The translations under genes and the position numbers were made by a program. This document shows positions 12,168 to 12,295 of a stretch of 12,295 nucleotides of DNA, piece by piece. The stretch lies in contig JAEWDX010000096.1 in NCBI GenBank assembly GCA_023389895.1, positions 1 to 12,295 of the forward strand, given 5' to 3'. The notes under the pieces are model-generated. The model did not search any database and was not told the DNA's origin. It worked only from the letters and a program-made list of their open reading frames with translations. The stretch's first letter is position 1; every line of letters starts with the position of its first letter. This stretch comes from Bacillota bacterium (GTDB lineage: Bacteria; Bacillota; Bacilli; Bacillales; Cytobacillaceae).

Positions 12168-12295
12168 GGGTTCTAAGTCAAATGTTGGGGTGATGTGATT
12201 TACACGTCACCCATTACCCTAAATGAACTCCGATTTCTTTATACCGAATGTTTAATAATATCTTTGCTTTAAAGTGATCGAAACGTCTAAAACCA
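12168..12295 (-). mobile_element. ISL3-family insertion sequence, one end (partial)
   Basis: The element tip reads GGGTTCTAAGTCAAATG from 12168, like the GGnTCTnnGTCAAA ends of ISL3-family elements in Firmicutes. A transposase C-terminus on the minus strand stops 46 bp inside this end. Between stop and tip is a hairpin, GGGTGA (12188-12193) with TCACCC (12207-12212). ISL3 elements duplicate 8 bp of target; the flanking AGAAAAAA (12160-12167) would be that copy if the boundary is right. Confidence 0.7.
12214..12295 (-). CDS. ISL3-family transposase, C-terminal fragment (runs off window)
   Basis: The last 26 codons before a TAA (12214-12216) read GFRRFDHFKAKILLNIRYKE and then IGVHLG. ISL3-family (IS204/IS1001/IS1165) transposases end in a YGFRNFDHFKxRIL-type block after the last catalytic Glu, which this matches. 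The catalytic residues themselves lie outside the window, so intactness cannot be judged. Its orientation is opposite to luxS. Confidence 0.72.
   Translation of the reverse strand, partial: GFRRFDHFKAKILLNIRYKEIGVHLG

Noticed and set aside
1..12295. CRISPR array, tRNA or rRNA genes, toxin-antitoxin or phage-defence genes
   Set aside because: No regularly spaced repeats, no cloverleaf or rRNA-like sequence, and no gene outside the metabolic, zinc and IS functions listed.

Overview
The window is a 12.3 kb stretch of AT-rich chromosome from a low-GC Gram-positive, endospore-forming type bacterium, most likely a member of the Bacillaceae. The evidence is the gene content and order (yteA, menA, menF-menD-menH-menB-menE, a YtiB-type carbonic anhydrase, yidD, luxS), the strong purine-rich Shine-Dalgarno sites, the TTG starts, and the very Bacillus-like MenB, YteA and LuxS proteins. 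Species cannot be named from the sequence alone.

Layout. (a) 1-143 is the end of an IS3-family insertion sequence, with its transposase start on the minus strand. (b) 219-1004 (-) is yteA and 1157-2086 (-) is menA. menA has a textbook sigma-A promoter and a strong terminator. (c) 2087-2500 is a long gene-free regulatory region between menA and menF. (d) 2501-7404 (+) is menF-menD-menH-menB. The first three overlap translationally, and the run ends in a strong terminator. (e) 7590-9071 (+) is menE, separated from menB by that terminator and an unexplained repeat, and closed by a bidirectional terminator. (f) 9203-9358 (-) is a small DUF1540 cysteine-rich protein with a TTG start, and 9471-10427 (-) is a zinc-binding lipoprotein of the ZnuA/AdcA family. 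(g) 10428-10733 holds two Zur-like operators and the relic of a dispersed repeat. (h) 10734-11297 (+) is a beta-carbonic anhydrase, 11303-11536 (-) is yidD and 11688-12161 (+) is luxS. (i) 12168-12295 is the end of an ISL3-family insertion sequence that begins 6 bp after the luxS stop.

Function. The men genes encode most of the classical menaquinone pathway: chorismate to isochorismate (MenF), SEPHCHC (MenD), SHCHC (MenH), then OSB-CoA (MenE), DHNA-CoA (MenB) and prenylation (MenA). The o-succinylbenzoate synthase gene menC, which follows menE in B. subtilis, is not here. The znuA/carbonic anhydrase block looks like a zinc-responsive locus: a zinc-uptake lipoprotein and a zinc enzyme diverge from a region with two Zur-type 7-1-7 operators. 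LuxS makes AI-2 precursor and recycles the methyl cycle; YidD assists membrane protein insertion.

I found no clearly new multi-gene system. The more interesting points are the two different IS ends that bound the window and sit at or near gene terminators, the paired Zur operators, the structured menF leader, the menB/menE split, and several unexplained repeats.
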